Numbered from the stretch's first letter, positions 18,411 through 28,507 are shown. The stretch: 64,000 nt of DNA from Variovorax paradoxus (GCA_016806145.1 CP063166.1:1178001-1242000); one strand, 5' to 3'. Notes: a model not told the origin generated them from the sequence alone. Translations and numbers: made by a program.

Positions 18411-19876
18411 AGCACGCGATCCATCACATTCACTTCGTGGGCGTCGGCGGCTCGGGCATGAGCGGCATCGCCGAAGTGCTGCTGAACCTCGGCTACCGCA
18501 TCACCGGCTCCGACCTGTCCGACAGCGCCACCCTGCGCCGGCTCGCCGACCTGGGCATCGGCACCTTCGTGGGCCATGCGGCCGCGAACGTGGAGGGCGC
18601 CGACGCGGTCGTGACCTCGACCGCGGTGCAGGCCGACAACCCCGAGGTGCTGACCGCGCGCGAGAAGCGCATTCCGATCGTGCCGCGCGCCGTCATGCTG
18701 GCCGAGCTGATGCGCCTGAAACAGGGCATCGCGATCGCCGGCACGCACGGCAAGACCACCACCACCAGCCTGGTGGCGAGCGTGCTCGCGGCCGCGGGGC
18801 TCGATCCCACCTTCGTGATCGGTGGCCGGCTCAACAGCGCCGGCGCCAATGCGCGCCTGGGCAGCGGCGACTACATCGTGGTCGAGGCCGACGAGTCCGA
18901 CGCCTCGTTCCTGAACCTGCTGCCGGTGATGGCGGTGGTCACGAACATCGACGCCGACCACATGGAGACCTACGGCCACGACTTCGGCAAGCTGAAGAAG
19001 GCCTTCGTCGACTTCCTGCACCGCATGCCCTTCTACGGCACGGCGATCCTGTGCACCGACGATCCGGCGGTGCGCGAGATCGTGGCCGACGTGACCTGCC
19101 CGGTCACCCGCTACGGCTTCGGCGAGGACGCGCAGGTGCGCGCGGTCGACGTGCGCGCCGTCGGCGGCCAGATGCACTTCACCGCGCAGCGCCGCAACGG
19201 GGTGACCCTGCCGGACCTGCCGGTGGTGCTGAACCTGCCGGGCGAGCACAACGTGCGCAACGCGCTGTCGGCGATCGCGGTGGCGGTCGAGCTCGGCATC
19301 GCCGACGAGGCGGTGCAGCGCGGGCTGGCCGGCTTCAAGGGCGTGGGCCGGCGCTTCCAGAGCTACGGCGAGGTCGCGGCCAAGGCCGGCGACGGCAGCT
19401 TCACCGTGATCGACGACTACGGCCACCACCCGGTGGAGATGGCCGCCACGCTCGCGGCCGCGCGCGGCGCCTTCCCGGGCCGGCGCCTGGTGCTGGCCTT
19501 CCAGCCGCACCGCTACACCCGCACGCGCGACTGCTTCGAGGATTTCGTCAAGGTCATCGGCACCGCCGACGCGGTGCTGCTCGGCGAGGTCTACGCGGCC
19601 GGCGAGCAGCCCATCGTGGCGGCCGACGGCCGCACGCTGGCGCGCGCGCTGCGCGTGGCCGGCAAGGTCGAGCCGGTGTTCGTCGACGACATCGCCGCGA
19701 TGCCGCAGGCCATTCTCGACAACGCGCGTGCCGGCGACGTGGTGCTGTGCATGGGCGCGGGCTCCATCGGCGCGGTGCCGGGCAAGGTGGTCGAGCTCGG
19801 CGCGGCGCCGGCGGTGGCCGCATCTTCTTCATCCACGACATCGCAGCACGCTGCGCACAAGGGGGAGGCGTCGTGA
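18407..19876 (+). CDS. murC: UDP-N-acetylmuramate--L-alanine ligase MurC
   Basis: MurC commits UDP-MurNAc to the stem-peptide pathway. ATG 18407 ([10 protein letters not shown]) gives 489 residues and overlaps the murG stop. Domain order: N-terminal [16 protein letters not shown] (UDP-MurNAc binding), P-loop [10 protein letters not shown] (111-120), [22 protein letters not shown], and the C-domain [14 protein letters not shown] with FQPHRYTRT. The last ~15 residues are an Ala/Ser/Thr-rich tail. The start codon of ddl (GTG 19873) overlaps its stop. Confidence 0.97.
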   Translation: MKHAIHHIHFVGVGGSGMSGIAEVLLNLGYRITGSDLSDSATLRRLADLGIGTFVGHAAANVEGADAVVTSTAVQADNPEVLTAREKRIPIVPRAVMLAELMRLKQGIAIAGTHGKTTTTSLVASVLAAAGLDPTFVIGGRLNSAGANARLGSGDYIVVEADESDASFLNLLPVMAVVTNIDADHMETYGHDFGKLKKAFVDFLHRMPFYGTAILCTDDPAVREIVADVTCPVTRYGFGEDAQVRAVDVRAVGGQMHFTAQRRNGVTLPDLPVVLNLPGEHNVRNALSAIAVAVELGIADEAVQRGLAGFKGVGRRFQSYGEVAAKAGDGSFTVIDDYGHHPVEMAATLAAARGAFPGRRLVLAFQPHRYTRTRDCFEDFVKVIGTADAVLLGEVYAAGEQPIVAADGRTLARALRVAGKVEPVFVDDIAAMPQAILDNARAGDVVLCMGAGSIGAVPGKVVELGAAPAVAASSSSTTSQHAAHKGEAS

Positions 19877-20844
19877 GCCTTCAGGATCCCAAACTCTTCG
19901 GCAAGGTCGCCGTGCTGTTCGGCGGCAGTTCGGCCGAGCGCGAGGTCTCGCTGATGTCGGGCACCGGCGTGCTCGAGGCGTTGCGCTCGCGCGGCGTCGA
20001 TGCCCATGCCTTCGACCCGTCGCAGCGCGACCTGTCCGAGCTCCGGCGCGAGGGCTTCGCGCGCTGCTTCGTGGCGCTGCATGGCCGTCACGGCGAGGAC
20101 GGCACGGTGCAGGGCGCGCTCGAGATGCTCGGCATTCCCTACACCGGCTCGGGCGTGATGGCCTCGAGCGTGGCGATGGACAAGGTCATGACCAAGCGCA
20201 TCTGGCAGGCCGACGGCCTGCCCACGCCCAGGTACGTGCGCCTGGCCTTCGACCAGCAGAGCCGCGAACAGGTGATGGCGGTGCCCGACGTGCTGGGCCT
20301 GCCGCTGATCGTGAAGCCGCCGCGCGAGGGTTCCTCGATCGGCGTGACCAAGGTCGAGGGCTACTCGCAGATGCAGGACGCGGTGACGCTGTCGGTCAAG
20401 TACGACGCCGACGTGCTGTGCGAGGAGTTCATCGAGGGCGAGGAAGTCACCTGCGCCGTGCTCGGCAGTGGCCTCGACGCGCATGCGCTGCCGGTGGTGC
20501 GCATCGCCGCGCCCGAGGGTGCCTACGACTACCAGAACAAGTACTTCACCGACGACGTGAAATACCACTGCCCGAGCGGCCTGCCCGAGGCGGAGGAGCG
20601 CGAGATCCAGCGCATCGCGCTGGCGGCCTATCGCACGCTCGGCTGCCGCGGCTGGGGCCGTGCCGACGTGATGATCCGCGCCAGCGACCGCAAGCCCTTC
20701 CTGCTCGAGATGAACACCTCGCCGGGCATGACCAGCCATTCGCTGGTGCCGATGTCGGCGCGCGCGGCGGGCATCGCCTACGAGGAACTCTGCCTGCGCG
20801 TGCTGGCCACGGCCACGCTCGACGCCACGGGAGGCGCGCACTGA
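19873..20844 (+). CDS. ddl: D-alanine--D-alanine ligase
   Basis: Ddl makes the D-Ala-D-Ala dipeptide used by MurF. GTG 19873 overlaps the murC stop (GTGA), with GGGGGAGG just upstream; the product has 323 residues, typical of DdlB. ATP-grasp features: [45 protein letters not shown], the ATP-binding [33 protein letters not shown], and the metal-binding end [17 protein letters not shown]. The Tyr-Lys pair in DYQNKYF fits a D-Ala-D-Ala rather than D-Ala-D-Lac enzyme. Located between murC and ftsQ as in most proteobacterial clusters. Confidence 0.97.
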   Translation: MSLQDPKLFGKVAVLFGGSSAEREVSLMSGTGVLEALRSRGVDAHAFDPSQRDLSELRREGFARCFVALHGRHGEDGTVQGALEMLGIPYTGSGVMASSVAMDKVMTKRIWQADGLPTPRYVRLAFDQQSREQVMAVPDVLGLPLIVKPPREGSSIGVTKVEGYSQMQDAVTLSVKYDADVLCEEFIEGEEVTCAVLGSGLDAHALPVVRIAAPEGAYDYQNKYFTDDVKYHCPSGLPEAEEREIQRIALAAYRTLGCRGWGRADVMIRASDRKPFLLEMNTSPGMTSHSLVPMSARAAGIAYEELCLRVLATATLDATGGAH

Positions 20845-20846
20845 AG

Positions 20847-21638
20847 ATGGCCGACAGCATCCCCACGCCCTTCGACGTCAAGCTCATGAACATCGTCGCG
20901 AACCTCGCATTCGTGGCGGTGGGCCTGATGCTGCTCGCCGCAGGCGCCTGGTGGGTGCTGCGCCAGCCCTTCTTCCCGATCGCGGGCATCAAGGTCGACG
21001 GCGAGGTGACGCACAACAACGCCGTCACCCTGCGCGCCAACGTGGCGCCGCAGCTCAAGGGCAACTTCTTCACCGTCGACCTCGCGCGCGCGCGCACCGC
21101 CTTCGAGTCGGTGCCGTGGGTGCGCAGCGCGGTGGTGCGGCGCGAGTTCCCGAACAGGCTGCGCGTGACGCTGACCGAGCAGGTGCCGGTGGCCAACTGG
21201 GGCGACGAGTCGAGCTCCAGGCTGATCAACGGCTTCGGCGACGTGTTCGAGGCCAACGTGGCGGAGGTCGACGACAAGCTGCCGCGACTCGACGGCCCGA
21301 TCGAGCAGGCCGGACAGGTGCTGGGCATGTATCGCGTGCTGCAGCCGATGTTCGAGCCCTACGACCTCGGCCTCGACGCGCTCACGCTGTCGAGCCGGGG
21401 CAGCTGGCGGGCGCAGCTCGACAGCGGCGCGACGATCGAATTGGGCCGAGGCCAGAGCGAGGAGGTGGCGGCGCGACTGCAGCGCTTCCTGAAGACCGTG
21501 ACGCAGGTCGCGGGGCAGTACCGCCGGACCATGGACGACGTCGAGGGCGCCGACCTGCGCCACAACGACGCCTATGCGTTGCGCTTGCGCGGCGTCACCA
21601 CCGTGGTGACCGACCCCAAGACGCCCAAGAAGAAATAG
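20847..21638 (+). CDS. ftsQ: Cell division protein FtsQ
   Basis: FtsQ links cytoplasmic and periplasmic divisome parts and binds FtsL/FtsB. The 263-residue protein has a short cytoplasmic N-terminus, one membrane helix (about 19-38, LAFVAVGLMLLAAGAWWVL), a POTRA domain (about 45-115, FPIAGIKVDGEVTHNN ... VPWVRSAVVRREFPNRLRVTLTE), and the beta domain with RLINGFGDVFEAN. A basic tail (DPKTPKKK) ends it. ATG 20847 follows the ddl stop by 2 bp. Confidence 0.95.
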   Translation: MADSIPTPFDVKLMNIVANLAFVAVGLMLLAAGAWWVLRQPFFPIAGIKVDGEVTHNNAVTLRANVAPQLKGNFFTVDLARARTAFESVPWVRSAVVRREFPNRLRVTLTEQVPVANWGDESSSRLINGFGDVFEANVAEVDDKLPRLDGPIEQAGQVLGMYRVLQPMFEPYDLGLDALTLSSRGSWRAQLDSGATIELGRGQSEEVAARLQRFLKTVTQVAGQYRRTMDDVEGADLRHNDAYALRLRGVTTVVTDPKTPKKK

Positions 21639-21659
21639 ACGAATACCGAGGACATATCA

Positions 21660-22889
21660 ATGCCCAAAGAATACAAGGACCTGGTCGTCGGCCTCGACAT
21701 CGGCACCGCGAAGGTGATGGTGGTCGTGGCCGAGGTGCTGCAAGGCGGCGAGCTCAAGCTCGCGGGCCTGGGCATCGCGCCCAGCAATGGCTTGAAGCGC
21801 GGCGTGGTGGTGAACATCGACGCCACCGTGCAGAGCATCCAGCAGGCGCTCAAGGAAGCGGAGCTGATGGCCGACTGCAAGATCGGTCGCGTCTACACCG
21901 GCATCACCGGCAGCCACATCCGCGGCATCAACTCCAGCGGCATGGTGGCGGTGAAGGACAAGGAAGTGACGCCGGCCGACGTGGCGCGCGTGGTCGAGAC
22001 CGCGCGTGCCATCAACATCTCGAGCGACCAGCGCCTCTTGCTGGTGGAGCCGCAGGAGTTCGTGATCGACGGCCAGGACGTGAAGGAGCCGATCGGCATG
22101 AGCGGCATGCGGCTGGAGGCCAAGGTGCACATCGTGACCGGCGCGCAGAGCGCGGCCGAGAACATCATCAAGTGCGTGCGCCGCTGCGGCCTCGAGGTCG
22201 ACCAGCTGATGCTGAACCCGCTGGCCTCGAGCCAGGCGGTGCTGACCGAGGACGAGCGCGAGCTCGGCGTGGTGCTGGTGGACATCGGCGCGGGCACCAC
22301 CGACGTCGCGATCTTCACCAACGGTGCGATCCGCCACACGGCCGTGATCCCGATCGCGGGCGACCTGATCACCAGCGACATCGCGATGGCGCTGCGCACG
22401 CCGACCAAGGACGCGGAAGACATCAAGGTCGAGAACGGCTTCGCCAAGCAGCTGCTGGCCGATCCCGACACGCAGGTCGAGGTGCCCGGCCTCGGCGACC
22501 GCGGTCCGCGCATGCTGAGCAAGCAGGCGCTGGCCGGCGTGATCGAGCCGCGCATCGAGGAGATCTTCTCGCTGGTGCAGCAGGTGGTGCGCGAGTCGGG
22601 CTACGAGGAAGTGCTGTCGTCCGGCGTGGTGCTCACCGGCGGCAGCGCCGTGATGCCCGGCATGGTCGAGCTCGGCGAGGACATCTTCCTCAAGCCCGTG
22701 CGCCGCGGCATCCCGAAGTATTCGAGCGCGCTCTCGGACATGGTCGCGCAGCCGCGCGCGGCCACCGTGATGGGCCTGCTCGAGGAGGCCCGCTTCGCAC
22801 GCATGCGCGGCTTCAAGGTGGCGCAGAAGAACGGTTCGGTAAAAACCGCGTTCGGACGTTTCAAGGACTTCATCGTGGGGAACTTCTGA
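21660..22889 (+). CDS. ftsA: Cell division protein FtsA
   Basis: FtsA is the actin-like ATPase that tethers FtsZ to the membrane. At 409 residues it is of normal size. Visible parts: the N-terminal phosphate-1 region VVGLDIGTAKVMVVVAEV, the 1C (SHS2) domain about 85-165 with ITGSHIRGINSSGMVAV, phosphate-2 LVDIGAGTTDVAIF, the adenosine motif GVVLTGGSAVMPGMVELGE, and a C-terminal amphipathic tail (FGRFKDFIVGNF) that inserts in the membrane. GAGGA lies 8 nt before ATG 21660, 21 bp after ftsQ. Confidence 0.98.
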   Translation: MPKEYKDLVVGLDIGTAKVMVVVAEVLQGGELKLAGLGIAPSNGLKRGVVVNIDATVQSIQQALKEAELMADCKIGRVYTGITGSHIRGINSSGMVAVKDKEVTPADVARVVETARAINISSDQRLLLVEPQEFVIDGQDVKEPIGMSGMRLEAKVHIVTGAQSAAENIIKCVRRCGLEVDQLMLNPLASSQAVLTEDERELGVVLVDIGAGTTDVAIFTNGAIRHTAVIPIAGDLITSDIAMALRTPTKDAEDIKVENGFAKQLLADPDTQVEVPGLGDRGPRMLSKQALAGVIEPRIEEIFSLVQQVVRESGYEEVLSSGVVLTGGSAVMPGMVELGEDIFLKPVRRGIPKYSSALSDMVAQPRAATVMGLLEEARFARMRGFKVAQKNGSVKTAFGRFKDFIVGNF

Positions 22890-23059
22890 CCATGAACCAC
22901 TCCCCACTCTGGCTCGCGCGCGGCAGCCCTCCCTTGCATTTCAACGAGCGATGGCGACGAACAGGTCCACCATCGCGACGATGAATTCGTTCTCGTCGGG
23001 TACCCCCAAAAAAGATTCATTGATAGACAACGGCAACTGCAAGATTCAAGGAGTAGAAG

Positions 23060-24265
23060 ATGACCATCGAAATGATCGAAGTTGAAGAATTCAACCAAGG
23101 CACGCAGATCAAGGTGATCGGTGTTGGCGGTGGCGGCGGCAACGCGGTCGCGCACATGATGGAACGCGGCGTGCAGGGCGTGCAGTTCGTCTGCGCGAAC
23201 ACCGACGCGCAGGCCCTGCAGCGCAGCAGCGCGCAGCGCAACATCCAGCTCGGCCTGAGCGGCCTGGGTGCCGGCAGCAAGCCCGAGAAGGGCCGTGAGG
23301 CCGCCGAAGCCGCGGTGGACGAGATCCGCGCGGCCATCGACGGCGCGCACATGCTGTTCATCACGGCCGGCATGGGTGGCGGCACCGGCACCGGCGCCGC
23401 GCCGGTGATCGCGCGCGTGGCCAAGGAAATGGGCATCCTCACCGTGGGCGTGGTGACCAAGCCCTTCGACTGGGAAGGCGGCCGTCGCATGACCAACGCC
23501 GAAGCCGGCCTGGCCGAGCTCGAGGCCAACGTCGACTCGCTGATCGTGGTGCTCAACGAGAAGCTGCTCGACGTGCTGGGCGAGGACATCACCCAGGAAG
23601 AAGCCTTCGCGCAGGCCAACGACGTGCTGAAGAACGCCGTGGGCGGCATCTCGGAAATCATCAACGAGTACGGCGGCGTGAACGTCGACTTCGAGGACGT
23701 GCGCACCGTGATGGGCGAGCCGGGCAAGGCGATGATGGGCACGGCCGTGTCCTCGGGTCCCGACCGCGCGCGCATCGCGGCCGAGCAGGCCGTGGCCTGC
23801 CCGCTGCTCGAAGGCATCGACCTCTCGGGCGCCAAGGGCGTGCTGGTGCTGGTGACCGCGTCGAAGAATTCGCTGAAGCTCAACGAGTCGAAGCTCGCGA
23901 TGAACACCATCCGCGCCTACGCTTCGCCCGATGCGCACGTGATCTACGGCGCGGCCTACGACGACGCCCTCGGTGACGAGATGCGCGTGACCGTGGTCGC
24001 CACCGGCCTGTCGCGCGCCGACGCGCGCCGCCAGGCACCGACGCTCGAGGTGATCCGCACCGGCACCGACAACATCCCGTTCAACGTGCCCTCGATGGGT
24101 ACCGGCCACAGCCTGGGCGGCAGCCAGCCCAACTACGAAGGCATGGCCGTGCCCAGCGTGTGGCGCACCAACCGCACGATGGCCGCGGCCAAGGTCGACG
24201 CGCTGTCCTCGGGTGGCATGGACGACTTCGAGATCCCGGCCTTCCTGCGCCGCCAGGCCGACTGA
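23060..24265 (+). CDS. ftsZ: Cell division GTPase FtsZ
   Basis: FtsZ is the tubulin homologue that forms the Z ring. Its 401 residues show N-terminal IKVIGVGGGGGNAV, the tubulin signature GGGTGTG (106-112), the synergy-loop region with NVDFEDVRTVM and GTAVSSGPDRARIAAEQA, and a flexible linker (~325-385). The tail is DDFEIPAFLRRQAD, the conserved C-terminal peptide that binds FtsA and ZipA-type partners. AAGGAG lies 6 nt before ATG 23060. A 170-bp gap separates it from ftsA, so an extra ftsZ promoter is possible, though I see no clear one. A hairpin terminator follows at 24391. Confidence 0.98.
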   Translation: MTIEMIEVEEFNQGTQIKVIGVGGGGGNAVAHMMERGVQGVQFVCANTDAQALQRSSAQRNIQLGLSGLGAGSKPEKGREAAEAAVDEIRAAIDGAHMLFITAGMGGGTGTGAAPVIARVAKEMGILTVGVVTKPFDWEGGRRMTNAEAGLAELEANVDSLIVVLNEKLLDVLGEDITQEEAFAQANDVLKNAVGGISEIINEYGGVNVDFEDVRTVMGEPGKAMMGTAVSSGPDRARIAAEQAVACPLLEGIDLSGAKGVLVLVTASKNSLKLNESKLAMNTIRAYASPDAHVIYGAAYDDALGDEMRVTVVATGLSRADARRQAPTLEVIRTGTDNIPFNVPSMGTGHSLGGSQPNYEGMAVPSVWRTNRTMAAAKVDALSSGGMDDFEIPAFLRRQAD

Positions 24266-24390
24266 GACCCTACCGGACCAGGGCCCGCCGCGGGTATCCC
24301 GAAAGAGATGCCGCGCGGCGCGCCCGACCGGACGCAGAGGGTTTGAAGAACACGCAAGAGGCGCAGGAGGAGGCCCAGATAAAGCCTTCC

Positions 24391-24413
24391 CGCCTGTATC
24401 AGGCGCGTTTTCT
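24391..24413 (+). terminator. Rho-independent terminator-like hairpin after ftsZ
   Basis: CGCCTG-TAT-CAGGCG (24391-24405) followed by CGTTTTCTT, about 125 nt after the ftsZ stop. The stem is short (6 bp) but GC-rich with a T-rich exit, so it may be partial and let some transcription reach lpxC. Confidence 0.6.
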
Positions 24414-24507
24414 TCATCCCTTTGCGTCCATTTCGGGGCTACGCCATACGAACGATGTCTATGGGTGTAATAGCCAGGGGATTGGCGCGCCACGCGCGCC
24501 GCGCGCC

Positions 24508-24513
24508 TAAAAT
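24508..24513 (+). promoter_or_regulatory. Candidate -10 of a leaderless lpxC promoter
   Basis: TAAAAT lies 7 nt before the lpxC GTG, so transcription would begin on or beside the start codon. TTGGCG (24482) is the nearest -35-like box but the spacer would be 20 bp. See the leaderless-promoter finding. Confidence 0.45.
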
Positions 24514-24520
24514 CGCAGGC

Positions 24521-25444
24521 GTGCTGCAACAACGAACCCTCAAGTCGATCAGCCGCGCCGTGGGCGTGGGGCTTCACAGCGGGCAGCGCGTGGAACTCAC
24601 GCTGCGTCCCGCGCCGGCCGACACGGGCATCGTGTTCCGCCGCGTCGACCTGCCCGAACCTGCCGAGATCCGCATGACCGCCGAGGCGGTCACCGACACC
24701 CGGCTGGCCTCGACCGTCTCCACCGGCGGCGCCAAGGTCCAGACCGTCGAACATCTGATGTCGGCCTGCGCCGGCCTGGGCATCGACAACCTCTACATCG
24801 ACATCACGGCCGACGAGGTACCGATCCTCGACGGCTCGGCCTCGTCCTTCGTGTTCCTGCTGCAGAGCGCGGGCATCGAATTCCAGAAGGCGCCGCGGCG
24901 CTTCATCCGCGTGCTGCGCAAGGTCGAGGTGCGCGAGGGCGACGGCGCCAACGAGAAGTGGGCGAGCCTCGAGCCGTACCACGGCTACAAGCTCAGCTTC
25001 GAGATCGACTTCGACCACCGCGTTGTCAATTCCACGGGCCAGCGCGTCGAGTTCGATATCGGCAGCGGCTCGTACAGCCGCGACATCGCGCGCGCGCGCA
25101 CCTTCGGCTTCACGAAGGACGTCGAGTACATGCGCACCCGGGGCCTCGCGCTCGGCGGCGGCCTCGACAACGCCGTGGTGATGGACGACACCAAGGTGCT
25201 CAATGCCGGCGGCCTGCGCTACGACGACGAGTTCGTGAAGCACAAGATCCTCGACGCGATGGGCGACCTCTACATCGTCGGCAAGCCGCTGCTCGCGGCC
25301 TACACCGCCTTCCGCTCGGGTCATGCGCTCAACAACAAGCTGCTGCGCGAACTGCTCGCGCACGACGACGCCTACGAGATCGTGACCTTCGCGGACGAGA
25401 AGCGCGCGCCGCGCGGCTTCAACGAAGTCGCGCGCGCCTGGTAG
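24521..25444 (+). CDS. lpxC: UDP-3-O-acyl-N-acetylglucosamine deacetylase LpxC
   Basis: LpxC is the zinc deacetylase that commits UDP-GlcNAc to lipid A synthesis. I start it at GTG 24521 ([21 protein letters not shown]), giving 307 residues, the usual length. The frame is open upstream to 24422, but that part has no family similarity. Zinc and catalytic elements are in place: [15 protein letters not shown] (first His), the [11 protein letters not shown] acidic motif, [13 protein letters not shown] (His and Asp), and [12 protein letters not shown] (general-acid His). It ends the dcw cluster as in many proteobacteria. Confidence 0.97.
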   Translation: MLQQRTLKSISRAVGVGLHSGQRVELTLRPAPADTGIVFRRVDLPEPAEIRMTAEAVTDTRLASTVSTGGAKVQTVEHLMSACAGLGIDNLYIDITADEVPILDGSASSFVFLLQSAGIEFQKAPRRFIRVLRKVEVREGDGANEKWASLEPYHGYKLSFEIDFDHRVVNSTGQRVEFDIGSGSYSRDIARARTFGFTKDVEYMRTRGLALGGGLDNAVVMDDTKVLNAGGLRYDDEFVKHKILDAMGDLYIVGKPLLAAYTAFRSGHALNNKLLRELLAHDDAYEIVTFADEKRAPRGFNEVARAW

Positions 25445-25467
25445 GCCAGGCCGCGGCCGATCCACGC

Positions 25468-25644
25468 ATGCTCCTCTTTCGCTGGGCCCTGCTGTTCCTC
25501 CTGCTGATGGCCGGCGTCTCGTTCGCGTTCTATGCCGGCACCGGCCAGCCCAAGTACCGCCGCTTCGGCTGGATCGTGCTCAAGTGGACCTTGCTCGCGG
25601 CCTGCGGTTTCTTCGCGGTGCTGATCGCCGAGCGCGTGGCCTGA
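25468..25644 (+). CDS. Small two-helix membrane protein downstream of lpxC
   Basis: A 58-residue ORF, ATG 25468, 23 bp after lpxC and in the same direction. It has two hydrophobic segments (about 4-23 and 37-53) separated by a short polar loop with KYRRFGW. No ribosome binding site is obvious. I do not recognise a named family. The membrane pattern and proximity to lpxC make a real gene more likely than not. Confidence 0.55.
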   Translation: MLLFRWALLFLLLMAGVSFAFYAGTGQPKYRRFGWIVLKWTLLAACGFFAVLIAERVA

Positions 25645-25720
25645 TCCACGCCGGCGACGCCGGATGGCCGGCGCCGCGTGGATCGCGGCTCACACTCCTC
25701 CGTCCGGAGGAGATTTCATT
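25643..25720 (+). terminator. Two hairpins ending the lpxC transcript
   Basis: First a large stem: GATCCACG (25643-25650) with CGTGGATC (25677-25684), enclosing GC-rich inner pairs. Then CTCCTCCG-TC-CGGAGGAG (25695-25712) followed by ATTTCATT. The second looks like a weak intrinsic terminator; the first overlaps the small gene's stop codon. Confidence 0.5.
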
Positions 25721-25743
25721 AAGAATTCCTTTTGTAGTATCCG

Positions 25744-25763
25744 CCCCGAAATTTTGATCGGGG
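25744..25763 (+). repeat. Inverted repeat next to the acyltransferase ribosome binding site
   Basis: CCCCGA (25744-25749) pairs with TCGGGG (25758-25763) around an AT-rich loop, ten bases before ATG 25773. The GGGGAG at 25760-25765, likely the ribosome binding site, would be partly closed in the stem. The surrounding 25713-25760 is unusually AT-rich for this window. Confidence 0.35.
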
Positions 25764-25772
25764 AGTGGGTGG

Positions 25773-26942
25773 ATGACTCCATCGCAACAGGGTGGCGTCT
25801 GCGGCGTGGCCGAGGCGCAGGAAGAACAGAAAGAACAGGCAGCGGGACGGATCTTCGGGCTGGATCTTCTGCGGGCACTGGCCATCGGCGGCGTGCTCGT
25901 CAGTCATCTGCAACTGGTGTTCTGGGGCGGCCGCTCGGCGCTGGCCGGCGTCCTGGGCACCCTGGGCGTCGAGCTCTTCTTCGTGCTCAGCGGCTTCCTC
26001 ATCGGCGGCCTGCTGCTCGACATCCTCGAGCAGGGCGCCGGCCCGCGCGCCCTGTGGACCTTTCTCGTGCGGCGCTGGATGCGCACCATCCCGCTGTACT
26101 ACCTGTGGCTCGGCGTGCTGCTGCTGTGCGGAACCTGGGCCGGCGCCACGCGATGGCCCTGGTTCTTCATGAGCTTCACGCAGAACCTGGCCTGGCCGAT
26201 GACCAGCGTCTGGTACGACGTCTCCTGGTCGCTGATGGTCGAGGAGTGGTTCTACCTGCTGTTCGCCAGCCTTCTGCTCGCGCTGGCCGGCGTCATGCGC
26301 GCCTCGCGGGCCCTCGGCATCGCCTGCGCGCTCTTCATCGTGCTGCCCTTGCTGGCGCGCTGGCTCGCCGACGACCCGCTCGTGGCCGACTGGGATGCCC
26401 AGATCCGCAAGGTCGTGCTGCTGCACCTCGACGCCATCGCCTATGGCGTGGCCATGGCCTGGCTGATGCGCAGCCGGCGCCGGGCCTGCGATGCGCTCGC
26501 GCTGCCGATGCTGGCGCTGGGCCTGGCACTGGTCGCGGCCTCGCTGCTGAGCAGCCTGGATCCGGCCTCCTACCGCAGCGCGACATGGCGCGCGGGCTTC
26601 TTCGGCATGGCCTCGACGGGCTTCGCGCTGTGCTTTCCGGCCGTCGTGCGGCTGCGGCAGCCGGGCTGGGGCCTGGATGCGGCGGTGCGCTGGACCAGCC
26701 AGCGGTCCTACGGCATGTACATCGTCCACCTGTCGGTGATGGAGTTCGCGCGCCGGCTGGTGCTCGACGGCACGCTGCAGCCGCGCGAGGGCCTGCTGCT
26801 GGCGGGCCTGGCCACCGCCGCGCTGGCCGAGCTGTCCTACCGGCTGGTGGAGGTGCCGCTGCTGGTCCGGCGTCCGCCGCAGCATGCGCGCGGCGAAGGC
26901 GGCCATCGCAACCGCCGCGGCATGCGCGTCATCGCTTCCTGA
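25773..26942 (+). CDS. Acyltransferase family 3 membrane protein (OafA/YrhL type)
   Basis: This 389-residue polytopic protein matches the acyltransferase-3 family, which transfers acetyl or other acyl groups to cell-surface glycans. After a Gln/Glu-rich cytoplasmic start, the signature GLDLLRALAIGGVLVSHLQL appears (about 29-48; the family usually has a catalytic His near here). Then come GVELFFVLSGFLIGGLL, RRWMRTIPLYYLWL, the WSLMVEEWFYLLF motif and eight or more further helices. The C-terminal tail is basic. It is monocistronic between terminator-like hairpins and the convergent ruvC. The true substrate (O antigen, capsule or other) cannot be told from here. The AT-rich upstream region is unlike its neighbours. 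Confidence 0.85.
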   Translation: MTPSQQGGVCGVAEAQEEQKEQAAGRIFGLDLLRALAIGGVLVSHLQLVFWGGRSALAGVLGTLGVELFFVLSGFLIGGLLLDILEQGAGPRALWTFLVRRWMRTIPLYYLWLGVLLLCGTWAGATRWPWFFMSFTQNLAWPMTSVWYDVSWSLMVEEWFYLLFASLLLALAGVMRASRALGIACALFIVLPLLARWLADDPLVADWDAQIRKVVLLHLDAIAYGVAMAWLMRSRRRACDALALPMLALGLALVAASLLSSLDPASYRSATWRAGFFGMASTGFALCFPAVVRLRQPGWGLDAAVRWTSQRSYGMYIVHLSVMEFARRLVLDGTLQPREGLLLAGLATAALAELSYRLVEVPLLVRRPPQHARGEGGHRNRRGMRVIAS

Positions 26943-26955
26943 GCGCGCCGCCGCT

Positions 26956-27504
26956 TCAGCGCGAGCGGCCCTGCCGGTAGCGCCCGGTCGACGAGCTCGA
27001 CAGCGTGGTGGCTTCGGCCAGCCGCGCCAGCGAACGTCCGACCTGCGCATGCGTGATCGCGATGCCCAGCGCGTCGGCCGCGTCGCTGCCGGGCAGGCCC
27101 GGCAGCTCGAGCAGGCGCTTCACCATCTCCTGCACCTGTGCCTTGGCCGCCTGGCCGTGGCCCGCCACCGCCTTCTTCATCTGCAGCGCGGTGTACTCGG
27201 CCACCGGCAGGTCGTTGCTGACCAGCGCGGTCACGCAGGCGCCGCGCGCCTGGCCCAGCAGCAAGGTGGACTGCGGATTGACGTTGACGAACACGATCTC
27301 GACCGCCGAACTGTCGGGCCGGTAGCGCTCGGTGATCTCGGCGATGCCGTCGAACAGCACCTTGAGGCGCTGCGGCAGGCTGCCGCTGGTGACGCTGCGC
27401 GTGCTGATGGTGCCGCTGGCCACGTAGCGCAGCGCATGGCCGTCGACATCGACGATGCCGAAGCCGGTGGTGTTGAGGCCGGGGTCGATGCCCAGGATAC
27501 GCAT
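26956..27504 (-). CDS. ruvC: Crossover junction endodeoxyribonuclease RuvC
   Basis: RuvC resolves Holliday junctions with RuvAB. The 182-residue protein starts [16 protein letters not shown], with the first catalytic Asp at residue 7. [21 protein letters not shown] provides the conserved Glu. The C-terminal [14 protein letters not shown] carries the remaining acidic pair. A serine/arginine-rich tail of ~25 residues follows. ruvA and ruvB are not in this window. Convergent with the acyltransferase, 13 bp apart. Confidence 0.96.
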   Translation of the reverse strand: MRILGIDPGLNTTGFGIVDVDGHALRYVASGTISTRSVTSGSLPQRLKVLFDGIAEITERYRPDSSAVEIVFVNVNPQSTLLLGQARGACVTALVSNDLPVAEYTALQMKKAVAGHGQAAKAQVQEMVKRLLELPGLPGSDAADALGIAITHAQVGRSLARLAEATTLSSSSTGRYRQGRSR

Positions 27505-27511
27505 CGTGTGT

Positions 27512-28501
27512 CTAGGCTCCGAAGTACCAGCGCACGGAATGGAAGAAGATCGGCGCCGCGAAGCACAGCGCGTCGACGCGGTCGAGCAGGCCGTTGGCGC
27601 CGGTCACGCCCACGCCCTTCTGGCCCCAGTTGGGAATGCCGCGGTCGCGCTTGAGCGCCTTCATCACCAGGTGGCCCATCGAACCCGCGATGCAGGCGAT
27701 GACCGAGACCGCGAGCGCCTGGCCGAACCTGAAGGGCGTGATGAAGGAGAACAGCGCGCCCACCAGGCTGGCGACCGCGATGCCGATGCCCCAACTGGTC
27801 CAGTTGAAGCTGCGGCTCACGTTCGGCGCGAACGGCGCGCGCTGGCTGCGGCGCGAGATCAGGTGCTGCACCAGCACCGAGGTCTGGACCACGAACACCA
27901 GGAAGAACACGAGGAAGGCGCTCTTGCCCTCGTAGCCCGGAAAGCTCAGCAACAGCAGCGCCGGCACGTGGCTCATGCCGTAGACGCAGACCATGATGCC
28001 CCACTGCAGCTTGGCGTTGCGCTCGAGGAAGTGGCTCGGGTCGTCGGCCAGCGCGCTGGCCACCGGGATCGCGAGGAAGACGTAGACCGGGATGAACACG
28101 GTGAACAGGTCGAAGCGCGCGGTGGCCACGAGCCAGAACTGCACCGGCAGCACCACGAAGAAGGCGAGGATCAGGCTGCGGTGGTCGCCGCGCCGCGTGG
28201 GCGAGAGGGTGATGAACTCGCGCAGCGCGAAGAAGGCGATCAGCGCGAACAGCACCGTCGCCACGGTCTCGCCGAGCGCCCAGCCGATCCAGAAGATCAC
28301 GGCCATGAACCAGGTGGTGCCCAGCAGCTTGCGGAAGTGCGCGAGCTCGGCCTGCCAGGTGGCGTCGTGCACCGGGGTGCGCCGCTCCCTGAAGCTCAGG
28401 AAGAAGGCGGCGGTGCTCACGATCACGAGCACGCCGAAGACGATCAGGAACAGCGCCGCGACCTGCTGCGTGGGGCTGAGGCTGCGCAGGAACTGGTTCA
28501 T
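27512..28501 (-). CDS. Phosphatidate cytidylyltransferase (CdsA family, YnbB-like)
   Basis: CDP-diglyceride synthases make CDP-diacylglycerol from phosphatidate and CTP in the inner membrane. The 329 residues form about eight helices. The family signature sits near the C-terminus: [21 protein letters not shown], then [18 protein letters not shown], with the metal-binding DR...D and K-RD positions. Length and the adjacent PlsC-like gene recall the E. coli ynbA-ynbB pair more than housekeeping CdsA, which usually sits with uppS and dxr. A GAAGAAG precedes ATG 28501, and it lies 6 bp after the acyltransferase gene. Confidence 0.88.
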   Translation of the reverse strand: MNQFLRSLSPTQQVAALFLIVFGVLVIVSTAAFFLSFRERRTPVHDATWQAELAHFRKLLGTTWFMAVIFWIGWALGETVATVLFALIAFFALREFITLSPTRRGDHRSLILAFFVVLPVQFWLVATARFDLFTVFIPVYVFLAIPVASALADDPSHFLERNAKLQWGIMVCVYGMSHVPALLLLSFPGYEGKSAFLVFFLVFVVQTSVLVQHLISRRSQRAPFAPNVSRSFNWTSWGIGIAVASLVGALFSFITPFRFGQALAVSVIACIAGSMGHLVMKALKRDRGIPNWGQKGVGVTGANGLLDRVDALCFAAPIFFHSVRWYFGA

Positions 28502-28507
28502 TCTTCT

